DNA of 64,000 bases from Tabrizicola soli (GTDB lineage: Bacteria > Pseudomonadota > Alphaproteobacteria > Rhodobacterales > Rhodobacteraceae), in NCBI RefSeq assembly GCF_015999335.1, contig NZ_JAEACP010000013.1, positions 62,001 to 126,000 on the forward strand, in the 5' to 3' direction. A model generated the notes under the pieces. It searched no databases and was not told where the DNA came from. It saw only the letters and a program-made list of their open reading frames with translations. A program made the position numbers and the translations under genes. Below, one piece after another: positions 25,551-34,693 of the stretch; positions within the stretch are counted from its first letter, which is position 1; each line of letters begins with the position of its first letter.

Positions 25551-26966
25551 TTGGCATTTTCGGGACTGACCGACGGCATCGCCCGCAGGATCGAGGGCGC
25601 AGGCTCCACCCTGTCCGGGACCTTCCTCGACACCACCCTCCGCCTCGGCGTTACCGGCCTCTCCCGCGCGGGCAAGACCGTCTTCATCACCGCGCTGGTC
25701 GCCAACCTGCTGAACCGGGGCCGGATGCCGCAACTCAAGGCCCAGGCCCAGGGCCGGATCCAGGCCGTCCACCTGCAGCCCCAGCCCGATCTCACCCTCC
25801 CCCGCTTCGACTACGAGACCCACCTCGCCGCCCTGACCGGCGACAACCCGCGCTGGCCCGCCTCCACCCGCGCGATCTCCGAGCTTCGTCTCTCCTTCCG
25901 CGTCCAGCCGTCCGGCCTCCTCGCCTCCTGGCGCCGCCCCCACAGGCTGCATCTCGACATCGTCGACTATCCCGGCGAATGGCTCCTCGACCTCGCCCTG
26001 CTCGAGCAGAGCTACGGCGACTGGTCCGAATCCACCCTCGCCCGGCTGGAAAGACGCCCCGAGGCCGCCGCCTTCCTCGCCCTCGCCCGGGCCGAGGACG
26101 GGGCGCTCCCCCTGGACGAGACCCGCGCCCGCGAGGCGGCCGAGGCCTTCACCGCCTGCCTTGCCGCCGCCCGCGACGCCGGCCAGAGCGACCTCACCCC
26201 CGGTCGCTTCCTGCTGCCCGGCGACCTTGCCGGCTCTCCGGTCCTGACCTTCGCCCCCTTGCCGAAACCCGCCCTCACCCCGCGCGCAAGCCTCTGGCGC
26301 GAGATGGAGCGGCGCTACGACGCCTATAAATCGAAGGTCGTCCGCCCCTTCTTCCGCGACCATTTCGCCAAGGTCGACCGCCAGATCGTCCTCGTCGATG
26401 TCCTCGGCGCGATCCACCAGGGCCCGCGCGCGGTCGAGGACCTGCGCCGCAGCATGGCCGGCGTCCTCTCCGCCTTCCGCCCCGGCCGCAACTCCTGGCT
26501 CGCCTCCCTCCTCGGCGCCCGGCGGGTGGAGCGTATCCTCTTCGCCGCCACCAAGGCCGACCACCTGCACCACGAACAGCACCCCGCCCTGACCGCGATC
26601 ACCGCCGCCCTCCTGGCCGAGGCCAAGTCGCGCGCCGATTTCTCCGGCGCCCGGACCGAGGCGATGTCGCTCGCCTCGCTCCGCGCCACGGTCGAGGAGA
26701 CGGTCACCCGCGACGGCGCCACCGTCCCCGCCGTGCGCGGCACGCTTCTGGCCACGGCCAGGCCCGCGCTGATGTACCCCGGCGCGCTGCCCTCCGACCC
26801 CGCCCGCCTCCTCTCCCCCGCGCGCGAGGGGGCCGAGGCCTGGCTGGACGCCGACTATCACCTGATGTCCTTCGCCCCCGCCCGGCTGACCCTGAAACCC
26901 GGCGAGGGCCCGCCGCATATCCGCCTGGACCGCGCGGTGGAATTCCTGATCGGAGACCAGCTGTGA
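25551..26966 (+). CDS. YcjX-like P-loop GTPase/ATPase (DUF463)
   Basis: A 471-residue protein when started at TTG 25551, which has GGAG 10 bases upstream. An in-frame upstream extension back to the family-1 palindrome has no family character. The Walker A motif GLSRAGKTVFITALV lies near residues 34-48. DIVDYPGEWLLDL near 140 is the Walker B-like motif, and ATKADHLHHEQHPALTA near 340 is a conserved NKxD-like stretch. YcjX proteins are linked to envelope stress in proteobacteria; the function is poorly defined. The stop overlaps the start of the YcjF-like gene (GTGA). Confidence 0.85.
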   Translation: MAFSGLTDGIARRIEGAGSTLSGTFLDTTLRLGVTGLSRAGKTVFITALVANLLNRGRMPQLKAQAQGRIQAVHLQPQPDLTLPRFDYETHLAALTGDNPRWPASTRAISELRLSFRVQPSGLLASWRRPHRLHLDIVDYPGEWLLDLALLEQSYGDWSESTLARLERRPEAAAFLALARAEDGALPLDETRAREAAEAFTACLAAARDAGQSDLTPGRFLLPGDLAGSPVLTFAPLPKPALTPRASLWREMERRYDAYKSKVVRPFFRDHFAKVDRQIVLVDVLGAIHQGPRAVEDLRRSMAGVLSAFRPGRNSWLASLLGARRVERILFAATKADHLHHEQHPALTAITAALLAEAKSRADFSGARTEAMSLASLRATVEETVTRDGATVPAVRGTLLATARPALMYPGALPSDPARLLSPAREGAEAWLDADYHLMSFAPARLTLKPGEGPPHIRLDRAVEFLIGDQL

Positions 26967-27961
26967 GCCGCCCGCCGAAGCCCTTCCTGCAGGAACTGGA
27001 CGAGGCCGCCGATCCTTCCTCCGCCCCCCCGGTGCCCGACGCCGCGCCCGGGGGCCAGGCCATGCAGGCCGTAGCCCGGCTCTCGCAAGGTCGCGGCTCG
27101 CCCGCCCTGCGCTTCGCGCTCTGGGCCTTCGGCGCGCTCTTCTCCTTCGCGCTCTCCATCGCCGCCTGGGACTTCGTGACCGGCCTGCTGGCGCGGAACC
27201 TGATCCTGGGCTGGACGGCCCTTGTCCTCACCGCGCTGGCCGTCGCCGCCGCCCTGATCCTCGCCGCGAAGGAATGGGCCGCCTTCCTGCGGCTGAAACG
27301 CCTCGACGGGCTCCGCACCCAGGCCGAGGCCGCAGGCGCCGCTGCCGACGTGAAGGCCGCGCGCCGCGTGCTCTCCGCCCTGGGCGCGCTTTACGCCACC
27401 CGCCCCGACACCGCCTGGGGCCGCGCCCGCCTCGCCGAGCGCGCGCCGGACCTGATGGACGCCGACGCCCTCCTCGCGCTGGCCGAACGCGAGCTTCTGG
27501 CCACCCTCGACGCCGAGGCCCGGCTGGTGATCGAGGCGGCAGCACGCCAGGTCGCCACCGTCACTGCCCTCGTCCCCCTCGCGCTCGCCGACGTGGCGAT
27601 GGCGCTTTTCGCCAACCTGCGGATGATCCGCCGCATCGCCGAGATCTACGGCGGCCGCTCCGGCAGCCTCGGCAGCCTGCGCCTCCTGCGCCGCGTCTTC
27701 GCCTCGCTCCTCGCCGCCGGGGCGCTGGCGCTGACCGACGACATGATCGGCTCGGTGGCGGGCGGCGGGGCGCTGTCGAAACTCTCGCGCCGCTTCGGCG
27801 AGGGCGTGGTGAACGGCGCCCTCACCGCCCGCGTCGGCCTCGCCGCGATGGAGCTCTGCCGCCCCCTGCCCTTCGCCGCACTCGACCGGCCGGCGGTGTC
27901 GTCGCTGGTCCGCCGCGCCCTGACGGGACTGGTGCCGGGCAGGGAGGCTGCTCCTCGTTGA
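26963..27961 (+). CDS. YcjF-like membrane protein (TIGR01620/DUF697)
   Basis: A 332-residue protein starting at GTG 26963, coupled to ycjX by a 4-base overlap. After a Pro-rich N-terminus it has two membrane helices (about 50-70 and 75-95: LWAFGALFSFALSIAAWDFV, LILGWTALVLTALAVAAAL). A soluble part and a DUF697-type C-terminal region with a further hydrophobic pair (VTALVPLALADVAMALFANL) follow. The YcjX-YcjF pairing is common in proteobacteria. The final Pro-Arg-stop codons lie inside a family-2 repeat. Confidence 0.85.
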   Translation: MSRPPKPFLQELDEAADPSSAPPVPDAAPGGQAMQAVARLSQGRGSPALRFALWAFGALFSFALSIAAWDFVTGLLARNLILGWTALVLTALAVAAALILAAKEWAAFLRLKRLDGLRTQAEAAGAAADVKAARRVLSALGALYATRPDTAWGRARLAERAPDLMDADALLALAERELLATLDAEARLVIEAAARQVATVTALVPLALADVAMALFANLRMIRRIAEIYGGRSGSLGSLRLLRRVFASLLAAGALALTDDMIGSVAGGGALSKLSRRFGEGVVNGALTARVGLAAMELCRPLPFAALDRPAVSSLVRRALTGLVPGREAAPR

Positions 27962-28020
27962 CGTCGTCACTCCTCGCAGGCGGCGCACCTTCCGACGAGA
28001 AGACGAAGTCGCACGAGGAG
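27951..28020. repeat. Dispersed element family 2, copy B (inverted)
   Basis: The reverse complement of this segment aligns with copy A: CTCCTCGT-CGACTTCGTCT, then TCTCGTCGGA, then GCGAGGAGTGACGA and AACGAGGAG. It contains the last codons and the stop of the YcjF-like gene. Relative to that gene the element has the same orientation as copy A has to truA. It fills most of the 87-base gap to the convergent pth gene. Confidence 0.7.
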
Positions 28021-28048
28021 GTGCGGCAAGCGGCCCGCCGGACCAGGC

Positions 28049-28723
28049 TCAGCGGAACTTGTCCAGAAGCCTCTGCATCGGGCTGCGCGCATCCTCCACC
28101 GGGGCAGCCGCCGGCGCGGGAGCCTCTCCCTTCTCCTTCGTGGTCGAGGACCGGGGCGGCGCCGTCCGCAGCGAGACCGCATTCATGAACCTCTGCCCGT
28201 CGCCCGCGGCCAGCGCCTCGGCCCCGTCCGAGATGCCGCGCAAAAGGTCCTCCAGCCAGCCCGCATCCGCCTTGGCGAAATCATGCAGCACATAGGCCGC
28301 CACGGCATCCTTGTGCCCCGGATGCCCGATCCCCAGCCGCACCCGCTGGTAGGCCTCGCCCAGATGACCATGGATCGAGCGCAGCCCGTTGTGCCCGGCA
28401 TGTCCCCCGCCCTGCTTCAGCCGCAGCTTGCCGGGCGCCAGGTCCAGCTCGTCATGGAACACCGTGACCTCGGACAGGGGCAGCTTCCAGAAGGCCACCG
28501 CCGCCTGCACCGACTGGCCCGACAGGTTCATGAAGGTCTCGGGCTTCAGGAGGGCGACCTTCTCGCCACCCAGCCGCCCCTCCGCGACCAGCCCCTGGAA
28601 CGCCTTGCGCCAGGGCGTGAACCCATGGTCGGCGGCGATCCGGTCCAGCGCCATGAAGCCGATGTTGTGCCGGTTCCCGGCATATTTCGCCCCCGGATTG
28701 CCGAGGCCCACGAATAGCTTCAC
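28049..28723 (-). CDS. pth: Peptidyl-tRNA hydrolase
   Basis: A 224-residue bacterial Pth that releases peptides from peptidyl-tRNA. Catalytic and binding residues are visible: [19 protein letters not shown] at 6-24 (Asn and catalytic His), FMNLSGQSV near 65, and [19 protein letters not shown] near 90-108 (catalytic Asp). A family-typical core ends near 190. It is followed by a variable Pro/Ala-rich tail ([13 protein letters not shown]) that many alphaproteobacterial homologues have. The start codon begins with the expected [11 protein letters not shown]. Confidence 0.95.
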   Translation of the reverse strand: MKLFVGLGNPGAKYAGNRHNIGFMALDRIAADHGFTPWRKAFQGLVAEGRLGGEKVALLKPETFMNLSGQSVQAAVAFWKLPLSEVTVFHDELDLAPGKLRLKQGGGHAGHNGLRSIHGHLGEAYQRVRLGIGHPGHKDAVAAYVLHDFAKADAGWLEDLLRGISDGAEALAAGDGQRFMNAVSLRTAPPRSSTTKEKGEAPAPAAAPVEDARSPMQRLLDKFR

Positions 28724-28789
28724 CCGATCGCCTCCGCCATCGCCCGGCGCCCGGTATAGACCGGCGGCCCTGTCGCCTCAACCGCACCA

Positions 28790-28855
28790 CCCGCGCGAGC
28801 CCGAAATCCGAACGGATTTCGACCCGGTTTCCGAACGGAAACCGGGTCGCGCGGG
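28790..28855. repeat. Three-way-junction palindromic structure between lysS and pth
   Basis: Two perfect hairpins, GAAATCCG-AA-CGGATTTC (28803-28820) and ACCCGGTTTCCG-AA-CGGAAACCGGGT (28822-28847), are enclosed by an outer stem CCCGCGCGA/TCGCGCGGG (28790-28798 with 28847-28855, sharing one base). It lies between the lysS stop codon (4 bases away) and the pth start, so it would be the lysS 3' end or the pth 5' region. Confidence 0.75.
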
Positions 28856-28858
28856 ATG

Positions 28859-30436
28859 TCAGGCCAGTTCGCCCGAAAGCGCCCGCTCGATCAGCGCCAC
28901 GCTCTCCTCGACGCCATAAAGTGCTACGAACCCGCCGAAGCGCGGCCCGTCCGAGGCCCCCAGCAGCACCTCGTAAAGCGCCTTGAACCAGTCCCTAAGC
29001 GGCTCGAACCCGTGCTCCTTGCCCACGGCGAAGACCATCGACTGCAGGGCCTCGTCGTCCAGCCCCCCGTCCCAGACCTTCAGCCGCGCCACCAGATCCT
29101 CCATCGCCGCCCGCTCGCGGTCGTCCGGCAGCCGGAACACCCGCGTCGGCGCGATCCGGTCCGCGAAATAGCGCACCGCGAAGCCCGCCGCCGCGTCCAG
29201 GTCCGGGTTCTTCTCCGGGCTCGCCTCCGGGGCATAGCGACGGATGAATTTCCACAGCGCCCCCGCATCCTTGGCGCCGGCCACCGAGGCCAGGTTCAAC
29301 AGCATCCCGAAGCTGACAACCATCCGGCTCTCCGGCGGCTTGCCGTTGTGGATATGCCAGACCGGGTTGTTCACCTGCCCCGCCACATCCTGCTCCGGGA
29401 AGGCACGCAGCTGCTGGTGATACTCGTCCACCGCCCGCGGGATCACGTCGAAATGCATCCGCTTCGCCGTCTTCGGCTTCTGGTACATGAAATACGAAAG
29501 GCTCTCCGTCGCCGCATAGGTCAGCCATTCGTCGATGGTCAGCCCGTTCCCCTTCGACTTCGAGATCTTCTGCCCCTGGTCGTCCAGGAACAGCTCATAG
29601 GTGAAGTGGTTCGGCTTCCGCCCGCCCAGAACCTCGCAGATCCCGTCATAGATCGGCGTATTGGTCGAGTGATCCTTCCCGTACATCTCGAAGTCCACGT
29701 CCAGCGCCGCCCAGCGCGCCCCGAAATCCGGCTTCCACTGCAGCTTCACATGGCCGCCCGTGACCGGCAGCGTCCACTCGCGGCCCTGCTCGTCGTCGAA
29801 GGTGATCGTCGCGTCCCTGGCGTTCACCTCCTTCATCGGCACATAGAGCACCCGCCCCGTCTCCGGATGGATCGGCAGGAAGCACGAGTAAGTCTGCTGC
29901 CGCTCCTCGCGCAAGCTGGCCAGCATGATTCCCATGATCGCGTCATAGCGCTCCGCCGCCAGCCGCAGCGTGTCGTCGAACCGGCCGCTCTTGTAGAACT
30001 CGGTCGCGCTGATGAACTCGTACTCGAAGCCGAACGTGTCCAGGAACCGCCGCAGCATCGCATTGTTGTGGTGGCCGAAGCTCTCGAACTCGCCATAGGG
30101 ATCGGGGACCGAGGTCAGCGGCTTCTGCATGTGCTGGCGCAGCATCTCCTGCTGCGGCACGTTCTCCGGCACCTTCCGCATCCCGTCCACGTCGTCGGAA
30201 AAGCAGATCAGCCGCGTCGGAATGTCGCTGATGATCTCGAAGGCCCGCCGGATCATCGTCGTCCGCGCCACTTCCCCGAAGGTGCCGATATGCGGCAGGC
30301 CCGAGGGCCCGTAGCCCGTCTCGAACAGCACATAGCCCTTGGCCGGGTCCTTGCCGCCATAGCGTTTCAGCACCGCGCGGGCCTCTTCAAAGGGCCAGGC
30401 CTTCGAATTCATCGCCGCATCGCGCAGGGAGCTCAT
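28859..30436 (-). CDS. lysS: Lysine--tRNA ligase, class I
   Basis: A 525-residue class I LysRS, the archaeal type also used by many alphaproteobacteria in place of the class II enzyme. The HIGH-type motif is [15 protein letters not shown] near residue 42, and the KMSKS-type loop is [11 protein letters not shown] near 287. It charges tRNA-Lys. The start at 30436 is preferred because AGGAG lies 7 bases upstream; an ATG at 30442 is too close to it. A strong palindromic structure lies just after the stop codon. Confidence 0.95.
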   Translation of the reverse strand: MSSLRDAAMNSKAWPFEEARAVLKRYGGKDPAKGYVLFETGYGPSGLPHIGTFGEVARTTMIRRAFEIISDIPTRLICFSDDVDGMRKVPENVPQQEMLRQHMQKPLTSVPDPYGEFESFGHHNNAMLRRFLDTFGFEYEFISATEFYKSGRFDDTLRLAAERYDAIMGIMLASLREERQQTYSCFLPIHPETGRVLYVPMKEVNARDATITFDDEQGREWTLPVTGGHVKLQWKPDFGARWAALDVDFEMYGKDHSTNTPIYDGICEVLGGRKPNHFTYELFLDDQGQKISKSKGNGLTIDEWLTYAATESLSYFMYQKPKTAKRMHFDVIPRAVDEYHQQLRAFPEQDVAGQVNNPVWHIHNGKPPESRMVVSFGMLLNLASVAGAKDAGALWKFIRRYAPEASPEKNPDLDAAAGFAVRYFADRIAPTRVFRLPDDRERAAMEDLVARLKVWDGGLDDEALQSMVFAVGKEHGFEPLRDWFKALYEVLLGASDGPRFGGFVALYGVEESVALIERALSGELA

Positions 30437-30538
30437 GTCCATTCTCCTGAAACGCCGGGCCATCCCCGACCGCCCGTCCTCTATTGCCCACCCCGCCCCG
30501 CGTCAATAATCTGCCGGCAACGCAGACAGGAGCCGCCG

Positions 30539-30958
30539 ATGTCCGACACTTCCCCCATGTCCCCGCAGGATGCCCTCGTGGCCGTCATGGTGGCCTGCTC
30601 GGCCTCGGACCAGAACATGCGCACGGCCGAGCTGGTGGCGATCACCCGCATGGTCAACCACATGCCCGCCTTCGCCACCTACGACCCCGACCGCATCCGC
30701 CGCGTCAGCCGCGTCGTCTTCGACCTGTTCGAAGAGGAAGACGGCCTCGACGCCCTCTTCGGCCTGATCCGCGAGGCCCTGCCCGAGCGCCTCTACGAGA
30801 CCGCCTATGCGCTCGCCTGCGACGTGGTCACCGCCGACGGGAGGCACTCCCAGGTCGAGCTCCGCATGCTGGAGGAGGTCCGGGAGGAGCTGAAGATCGA
30901 CCGGTTGCACGCGGCGGCCATCGAGTGGGGCGCGCGGGTGCGGCATATGGTGGTGTGA
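30539..30958 (+). CDS. TerB-like tellurite-resistance domain protein
   Basis: A 139-residue all-helical protein. Its pattern of paired acidic helices (SASDQNMRTAELVAITRMV, then DVVTADGRHSQVELRMLEEV) matches the TerB/DjlA-N domain, where a DG.....E motif binds metal. AGGAG stands 7 bases before the ATG. Divergent from lysS with a 102-base gap. Alphaproteobacterial TerB-like singletons are usually conserved and of unknown role; no other ter genes are present. The gene is followed directly by a region of lower GC. Confidence 0.75.
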   Translation: MSDTSPMSPQDALVAVMVACSASDQNMRTAELVAITRMVNHMPAFATYDPDRIRRVSRVVFDLFEEEDGLDALFGLIREALPERLYETAYALACDVVTADGRHSQVELRMLEEVREELKIDRLHAAAIEWGARVRHMVV

Positions 30959-30991
30959 GGGCGATCAAAGCTACCCCATTTCCATCCGACC

Positions 30992-31645
30992 TCAGTCAGT
31001 ACGAACACACCTGACGCGCATGTCCCCGGCGGCATAGGCGCTAAGAATATCTCCCGCAGCTTCGTCGAAGTGCACTGCCCAACGGTGGGCTGGCGACATG
31101 AGCGACGATGTCCAGAAATAGGATCCAATCATGTCAGCGCGTTCAGCAAGGCCCGCTATCTTGAAGACGGCATATAGTTCGTCTCTTGCAGGAAGATACC
31201 AATCGTCATGATCATGTGCAATTAACTGCTCGCAGTGCATGGCGGCTTGATACTCATCGTAGCCTCCATTATTCTCCCGCAGCTTTGCATTCAGGTCTAG
31301 AAACAGACCAACGTTGGATTTCCCATTTGCACAGCTTTCACCTGTTGCTTTCTCATCCTCGCAAAGAGGAATGGGCGCGCTGTAGTCCCTAGGCCCCCAT
31401 GTCGATCCCATGCTTGTATCGTATCCTTCTCCATCACTTGCAGCAAGGTACATCGGACGCCCATCGCCTGGTGATGCACCGACAAAGATGGAACCATCTG
31501 GACAGACGTCGCCGACAGCGCTACAGGCTGCGTTCGCATTCTCCGCTTGTGCAATCTGAGAGAAGTGGAGGAATGCGATCGATCCAACAGCCAAACAAGC
31601 GACGCAAACCGACACCGAATTGTTGTAGCGGGCAATAGACGCCAT
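30992..31645 (-). CDS. Exported DUF1566-type protein
   Basis: A 217-residue protein with an N-terminal signal or anchor segment (about 12-33, CVACLAVGSIAFLHFSQIAQA). A DUF1566/Lcl-like C-terminal domain has the hallmarks WYLPARDELYAVFKIAG and SYFWTSSLMSPAHRWAVHF, and ends RVRCVRTD. Six Cys in the mature part may form disulfides. The start at 31645 follows AGGAGG. It lies 52 bases downstream of the 412-residue gene, on the same strand. GC content and codon choice are clearly less GC-rich than in the flanking genes, indicating horizontal acquisition. Confidence 0.75.
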   Translation of the reverse strand: MASIARYNNSVSVCVACLAVGSIAFLHFSQIAQAENANAACSAVGDVCPDGSIFVGASPGDGRPMYLAASDGEGYDTSMGSTWGPRDYSAPIPLCEDEKATGESCANGKSNVGLFLDLNAKLRENNGGYDEYQAAMHCEQLIAHDHDDWYLPARDELYAVFKIAGLAERADMIGSYFWTSSLMSPAHRWAVHFDEAAGDILSAYAAGDMRVRCVRTD

Positions 31646-31697
31646 TTCTCGCCTCCTTCTATTGTGCTCCAATTTGACCTTTCCGAAAACGCGTAGA

Positions 31698-32936
31698 TCA
31701 AGGCGGATAATCCTCAACCAGCATGCAGAAAGCTAGTGCATTGACAGGATCAAGCTCCATAGACCTCTCAGCGATGCATTTGCATGCCTTCTCTTCGCCC
31801 AATCGCGCTACAAACTCCTGCGAGGCATACATTCGTTTGCAGTTGTCAACATAGGACTCATACATTGCATCCGGATTCTCACACTCATACTCGCCAGCAA
31901 TGACAGCATCGTTTAGCAAAGTGTAGATGTGTTTCTCGCGATTATTTTCCCATGCCGCGGCGACTTTGCGAGCAACGCAGTCGCATTTGAGCCTCGTTGC
32001 TGTCCGGGTGCTTCCCATGCAAAGCTGCAGCGCCCTCGCCTCGGCTTCCGGGCCAGTAGCAAAGCGCCCTTCCGGCAGCGGCACGGCTTTGGATTCGGTA
32101 TCCGCCAATGGCTTCTTCGCATCCCCGCGCGCGGCCGGAACGGCACCGTAGTCATAAATCTTTTCAGAAAAGTCGTGGTTATATAGTGCGAACTCCACGA
32201 ATTTGAGCGAGGCTGTGCGAAACTCTGGGTCGATCTTCAGAACGTCGACCACAGCAACGGCCTGCAACGTTCTTGCCTCCGCCGGGCTTGATGAACGCGC
32301 TTTCAGTCTCGCGTAAAGTGCATCAGCCTCGGAGCGAGACATAGACCAATACCTGTCCGTTTTCCTTAAAGGTTCGTCCGATTTGGGATGCAGAAAATCA
32401 GTGTAATGGGTTGGAGCAAGATAGTTCGGGCCACGCGGAATGGTGAGAGCCCCTCGTTTCTCGTCGTAAAGACCAAGTGGAGCCTGATCTGCAATCATGA
32501 TCCGGAAAGGCGCTTTCGGGGCCAGTTCGAGCATTGCAGCCGAGCAGACGTTCAAGAACGTCTTTTCGCTTGCCTCCACTTCCTCCTGCGTGGCTCCATC
32601 AAAGCCCTTAGAGGAAAAGAAGTACTCAAAAGCGCTTGTTCTCGGTCGCAGAATATCTAACGCCAAGGCCTTCGTGTAACTCACGTGGTTACTTAGACGG
32701 GGCTCATCAACCATAGACGGGGATGCCGCGAAGGCGGCTAGACGCATGAAGACTTTTGCGTTCGGACTTGCCTCGCCGATAACCAAAATTCCATCAACAT
32801 AGGTAGTCTTCAGGCTCTGTCGAATTTCCTGCGCCGTTGGGCAGTTCTGGGCCAGAACTTCAGCGGGAAATATTAGCGCGAAGGTGCCGAGAACAATCGA
32901 AGCGAAAACACCAGACAATGAGATGTGGAGCTTCAT
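31698..32936 (-). CDS. Exported protein of unknown function, Cys-rich C-terminus
   Basis: A 412-residue protein with a clear signal peptide (about 1-29, ending EVLAQ). The middle part (MSRSEADALYARLKARSSS, VVDVLKIDPEFRTASLKFV, LYNHDFSEKIYDYG) resembles DUF4852-like exported proteins, with low certainty. The C-terminal 110 residues contain eight cysteines, including CDC and CKC pairs (LKCDCVARKVAAAWENN, EKACKCIAERSMELD), suggesting disulfides or repeated helical hairpins. Base composition is much less GC-rich than its surroundings. Probably co-transcribed with the DUF1566-type gene. Confidence 0.7.
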   Translation of the reverse strand: MKLHISLSGVFASIVLGTFALIFPAEVLAQNCPTAQEIRQSLKTTYVDGILVIGEASPNAKVFMRLAAFAASPSMVDEPRLSNHVSYTKALALDILRPRTSAFEYFFSSKGFDGATQEEVEASEKTFLNVCSAAMLELAPKAPFRIMIADQAPLGLYDEKRGALTIPRGPNYLAPTHYTDFLHPKSDEPLRKTDRYWSMSRSEADALYARLKARSSSPAEARTLQAVAVVDVLKIDPEFRTASLKFVEFALYNHDFSEKIYDYGAVPAARGDAKKPLADTESKAVPLPEGRFATGPEAEARALQLCMGSTRTATRLKCDCVARKVAAAWENNREKHIYTLLNDAVIAGEYECENPDAMYESYVDNCKRMYASQEFVARLGEEKACKCIAERSMELDPVNALAFCMLVEDYPP

Positions 32937-33113
32937 GGAATCACCCTGCTAGGAGTGTCTGAAGACACTATGATCGGTGGGAACTGTCATGTCATCCGGC
33001 TTTTTGCGTGAACTCTGGGCGCATGGGCCGCTTTACTACGGAGGAGTTCGGAAAAGCTAAACAAACCCCTAACGCCCACAAAAATCCCCCAATAAAATCA
33101 ATCCCTTGAAATC

Positions 33114-33129
33114 GCGCCACGCGTGGCGC
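33114..33129. repeat. 16-bp perfect palindrome at the edge of the low-GC islet
   Basis: GCGCCACGCGTGGCGC is self-complementary over all 16 bases. It sits where GC content returns to the genomic level, 30 bases beyond the end of dacB. The 222-base gap 32937-33158 is otherwise featureless. The palindrome could be a terminator-like hairpin for dacB or a remnant of the islet boundary. Confidence 0.5.
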
Positions 33130-33158
33130 TCCTGCGGACTCCCTTGCGGCCCCCGGCC

Positions 33159-34619
33159 TCACCCATAGGCCCCCGCCCAGCGGCTGATCAGCTGCCCCTG
33201 CAGCCGCCGCGCCCGGCGGGTCCAGGACTTGCCTCCCTCCGGCTCCTCCCGCAGCGAGACCGGCACCGCATCCCGCCGCGCCGGGTCGCCCGAGAAGATC
33301 GCGAAGACCAGTTCCCTGCCCAGGGGCGGCACCACATGCCCGGCCAGCCCCGAGACGAAGTTCAGCGTCCCCGACTTCGCCAGCACCTTCACCGGGTGCT
33401 TCTCGATCAGCTTCCCCTGGTCGTCCTTCATCCCCACGTCGCGCAGGATCGGCTTCAGCCCCCGCCCTTCCCGCTCCGCCTGGACCAGCACCCGCGCCAT
33501 CCCGCCCGCCGTCACCCGGCTGGTCCCGCCGAGGCCCGAGTGGTCGCGCAGGTCGAACTCCACCCCGAAACTCGCCCGAACCCAATCCGACATCGCCCGC
33601 GCCGACCCCTCCAGGTCCCGCACCCCCGAGGCGGTCAGCCCCACGCATTCCGCCGTCAGGTTGGTCGAATAGCGCAGCATCTCGCGGAGGACCTCGGGCA
33701 GGGGCGCGCTTTCCACCCGGCCGATCTCCTGCCCCGGCGGCAGCATCCCGACCCGCTCGCCCGGCTCCAGCCGGATCCCCTGCGCTCGGGCCAGCGTGCG
33801 GAACACCTCGGCCACGTAGCGGCCCGGCTCGCGCACCGGCAGCCAGCGGCTCCCCCCCTTGCCCAGCGCGCCGGAGGCCACGGTCCATTCCTCGACCTGC
33901 CCCCGGTCATAGGTGAACAAGGGCGCCTCGCGCGAACGGATGCCGACGCGGACCATGCCGACCTCGGGCCGGAACCGCTCGCCCCGCGCGTCGACCGCGA
34001 CCTGCCAGTCGCCGCCGGCCCGCTTCCACTCGAAATGCACCCGGTTGAAGTTCAGGCACAGCCCCGAGACCGCGGCGTTGTAGCCGACATGCTCGGGCTG
34101 GTCCGCCGCGATCCCCTCGACCCCGGGCAGCGCGCCCTCCCACCAGAGGAACCGCCCCGTCGCCCCTTTCAGCCCCGAGGCCGCCAGCCGCGCCACCAGG
34201 TCGCCCAGCTGGTCGGTCTGCAGCGTCGGATCGCCGCCCCCCGCCAGCACCAGATCGCCCTGGACCATCCCGCCCGTGACCGGCCCCGTCGCCAGCACCC
34301 GCGTGGCGAAGCGGTGGTCCTTCCCCAGCCGGTCCAGCGCGTAAAGCGCGGTCACCGCCTTGGCGACGCTGGCGGGCGGCAGCGGCAGGTCGGGCTGCCG
34401 CGACTCGAGCACCGCGCCGGTCCTGGCATCGGCCACCACCCAGGCGACCTCGCCGCCAAGCTTGGCCGCCGCGACCAGCGCCGAGGCATCCCCCAGCGGG
34501 ACCGGCGCCGGATGCCCGCCGCGCGGAACCGGACGCGGAGAGCTGGTCAGCCCCTCGCCCAGCGCAGGCAGGGCCACCCCCGCCAGGAACCCGCCCAGAA
34601 CCATCCGCCGCGTGATCAC
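33159..34619 (-). CDS. dacB: D-alanyl-D-alanine carboxypeptidase/endopeptidase (PBP4 type)
   Basis: A 486-residue class C penicillin-binding protein, family S13. The active-site SxxK is in PPASVAKAVTALYAL (Ser84, Lys87). The SxN motif is YSTNLTAECVG near 330, and the KTG-equivalent is AKSGTLNFVSG near 430. It cleaves D-Ala-D-Ala in peptidoglycan. The start is GTG 34619 behind GGAGGG. The N-terminus then reads ITRRMVLGGFLAGVALPA, a twin-arginine-like signal, unusual for this family where Sec export is common. It starts 74 bases after nadD on the same strand. Confidence 0.9.
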   Translation of the reverse strand: MITRRMVLGGFLAGVALPALGEGLTSSPRPVPRGGHPAPVPLGDASALVAAAKLGGEVAWVVADARTGAVLESRQPDLPLPPASVAKAVTALYALDRLGKDHRFATRVLATGPVTGGMVQGDLVLAGGGDPTLQTDQLGDLVARLAASGLKGATGRFLWWEGALPGVEGIAADQPEHVGYNAAVSGLCLNFNRVHFEWKRAGGDWQVAVDARGERFRPEVGMVRVGIRSREAPLFTYDRGQVEEWTVASGALGKGGSRWLPVREPGRYVAEVFRTLARAQGIRLEPGERVGMLPPGQEIGRVESAPLPEVLREMLRYSTNLTAECVGLTASGVRDLEGSARAMSDWVRASFGVEFDLRDHSGLGGTSRVTAGGMARVLVQAEREGRGLKPILRDVGMKDDQGKLIEKHPVKVLAKSGTLNFVSGLAGHVVPPLGRELVFAIFSGDPARRDAVPVSLREEPEGGKSWTRRARRLQGQLISRWAGAYG

Positions 34620-34693
34620 GCCATCGCCCTCCAGCTTTCCCCGGTGATACCCCCTCGCCGGGCGATTCCACCAGTGCCGAGCGTCGGACCGCC

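Noticed and set aside
31186-32680. Plus-strand open frames inside the low-GC islet
   Set aside because: They lie opposite the two minus-strand genes, lack convincing ribosome binding sites and show no protein-family character.
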